Shown here piece after piece: positions 13,711-13,966 of a stretch of DNA of 13,966 nucleotides. Below the pieces are notes generated by a model, which did not search any database, had not been told where the DNA came from, and saw only the letters and a program-made list of their open reading frames with translations. The translations under genes were made by a program, and so were the position numbers. The DNA is from Sulfurimonas sp. (GTDB lineage: Bacteria > Campylobacterota > Campylobacteria > Campylobacterales > Sulfurimonadaceae): NCBI RefSeq assembly GCF_023228785.1, contig NZ_JALOAN010000046.1:1-13966 (forward strand). Direction: 5' to 3'. How positions within the stretch are numbered: the stretch's first letter is position 1; each line of letters starts with the position of its first letter.

Positions 13711-13966
13711 TGGTAACTATGAAAGACCTATTGGAATGTGGTGTACACTTTGGACACCAAACTCGTCGTTGGAACCCGAAAATGAAAAAATACATCTTTG
13801 GTGTTCGTAAAAATATCTATATTATTGACTTACAAAAGACTCTTCGTTATTTCCGTAACACATATACAATCGTTATGGACGCAGCAGCAGAGGGTAAAAC
13901 TGTACTTTTTGTTGGTACAAAAAAACAAGCTCGTAACTCTGTAAAACAAGCGGCAATCGATTGTGG
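13710..13966 (+). CDS. rpsB: 30S ribosomal protein S2, N-terminal part only
   Basis: The first 85 codons plus two bases are visible; the gene runs off the window. The N terminus MVTMKDLLECGVHFGHQTRRWNPKM continues into YIFGVRKNIYIIDLQKT, the S2 signature, and VLFVGTKKQA is equally characteristic. S2 binds late to the 30S head and needs S1 for its role in translation initiation. AAGGA (13699-13703) lies six bases before the ATG. Codon choice is richer in C-ending codons (TAC, AAC, ATC, GAC) than in its neighbours, as expected for a highly expressed ribosomal protein. The gene has its own promoter at 13554. Confidence 0.96.
   Translation, partial: MVTMKDLLECGVHFGHQTRRWNPKMKKYIFGVRKNIYIIDLQKTLRYFRNTYTIVMDAAAEGKTVLFVGTKKQARNSVKQAAIDC

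Overview
The window looks like chromosomal core sequence from a sulfur-oxidising, Sulfurimonas-like member of the Campylobacterota (Epsilonproteobacteria). The reasons are the low G+C content, the complex I genes nuoL-nuoM-nuoN followed directly by the flagellar motor gene pflA (the arrangement I recall from Campylobacter and Helicobacter), a futalosine-type menaquinone prenyltransferase (mqnP), a secreted NucT-like nuclease, and non-ATG starts inside tightly overlapped operons. The genus is an inference from resemblance; no search was run.

Layout. (1) 1-3394, plus strand: the 3' end of nuoL, then complete nuoM and nuoN. These are the three antiporter-like proton-pumping subunits of complex I, with 3-bp and overlapping junctions. 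(2) 3395-3541: a structured intergenic stretch with a perfect 10-bp hairpin and two further stem-loops. (3) 3542-5905: pflA, a periplasmic TPR scaffold of the flagellar motor, with a TTG start. (4) 5906-6220: a convergent intergenic region. It holds a weak terminator, two palindromes with complementary loops, and a minisatellite-like array in which 23-bp and 20-21-bp units alternate. (5) 6221-7545, minus strand: a two-gene unit, miaA then the nucT-like gene, overlapping by ATGA. The miaA promoter is placed so that its mRNA should be leaderless. (6) 7544-12754, plus strand: a seven-gene run of mqnP, a PilZ-like protein, a membrane-anchored coiled-coil protein, ftsW, murG, a DedA-family protein and a DUF420-like membrane protein. 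Every junction is an overlap or an 11-base gap. (7) 12755-13053: a hairpin-rich intergenic region and leader upstream of bcp. (8) 13054-13524: bcp, a PrxQ-type peroxiredoxin. (9) 13525-13966: terminator, promoter, leader with a 7-codon mini-ORF, and the first 85 codons of rpsB.

How the genes fit together. Complex I passes electrons to menaquinone and pumps protons, and mqnP prenylates the menaquinone head group. PflA belongs to the flagellar stator scaffold, which is driven by the resulting ion gradient. FtsW and MurG act on lipid-linked peptidoglycan precursors, and the DedA-family neighbour is a candidate undecaprenyl-phosphate or phospholipid translocase. The two uncharacterised proteins between mqnP and ftsW are the least understood coding part of the window. 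I found no mobile element, phage, CRISPR array, tRNA or rRNA. The genes are ordinary core genes; the most unusual material is the intergenic DNA and the start-site architecture.
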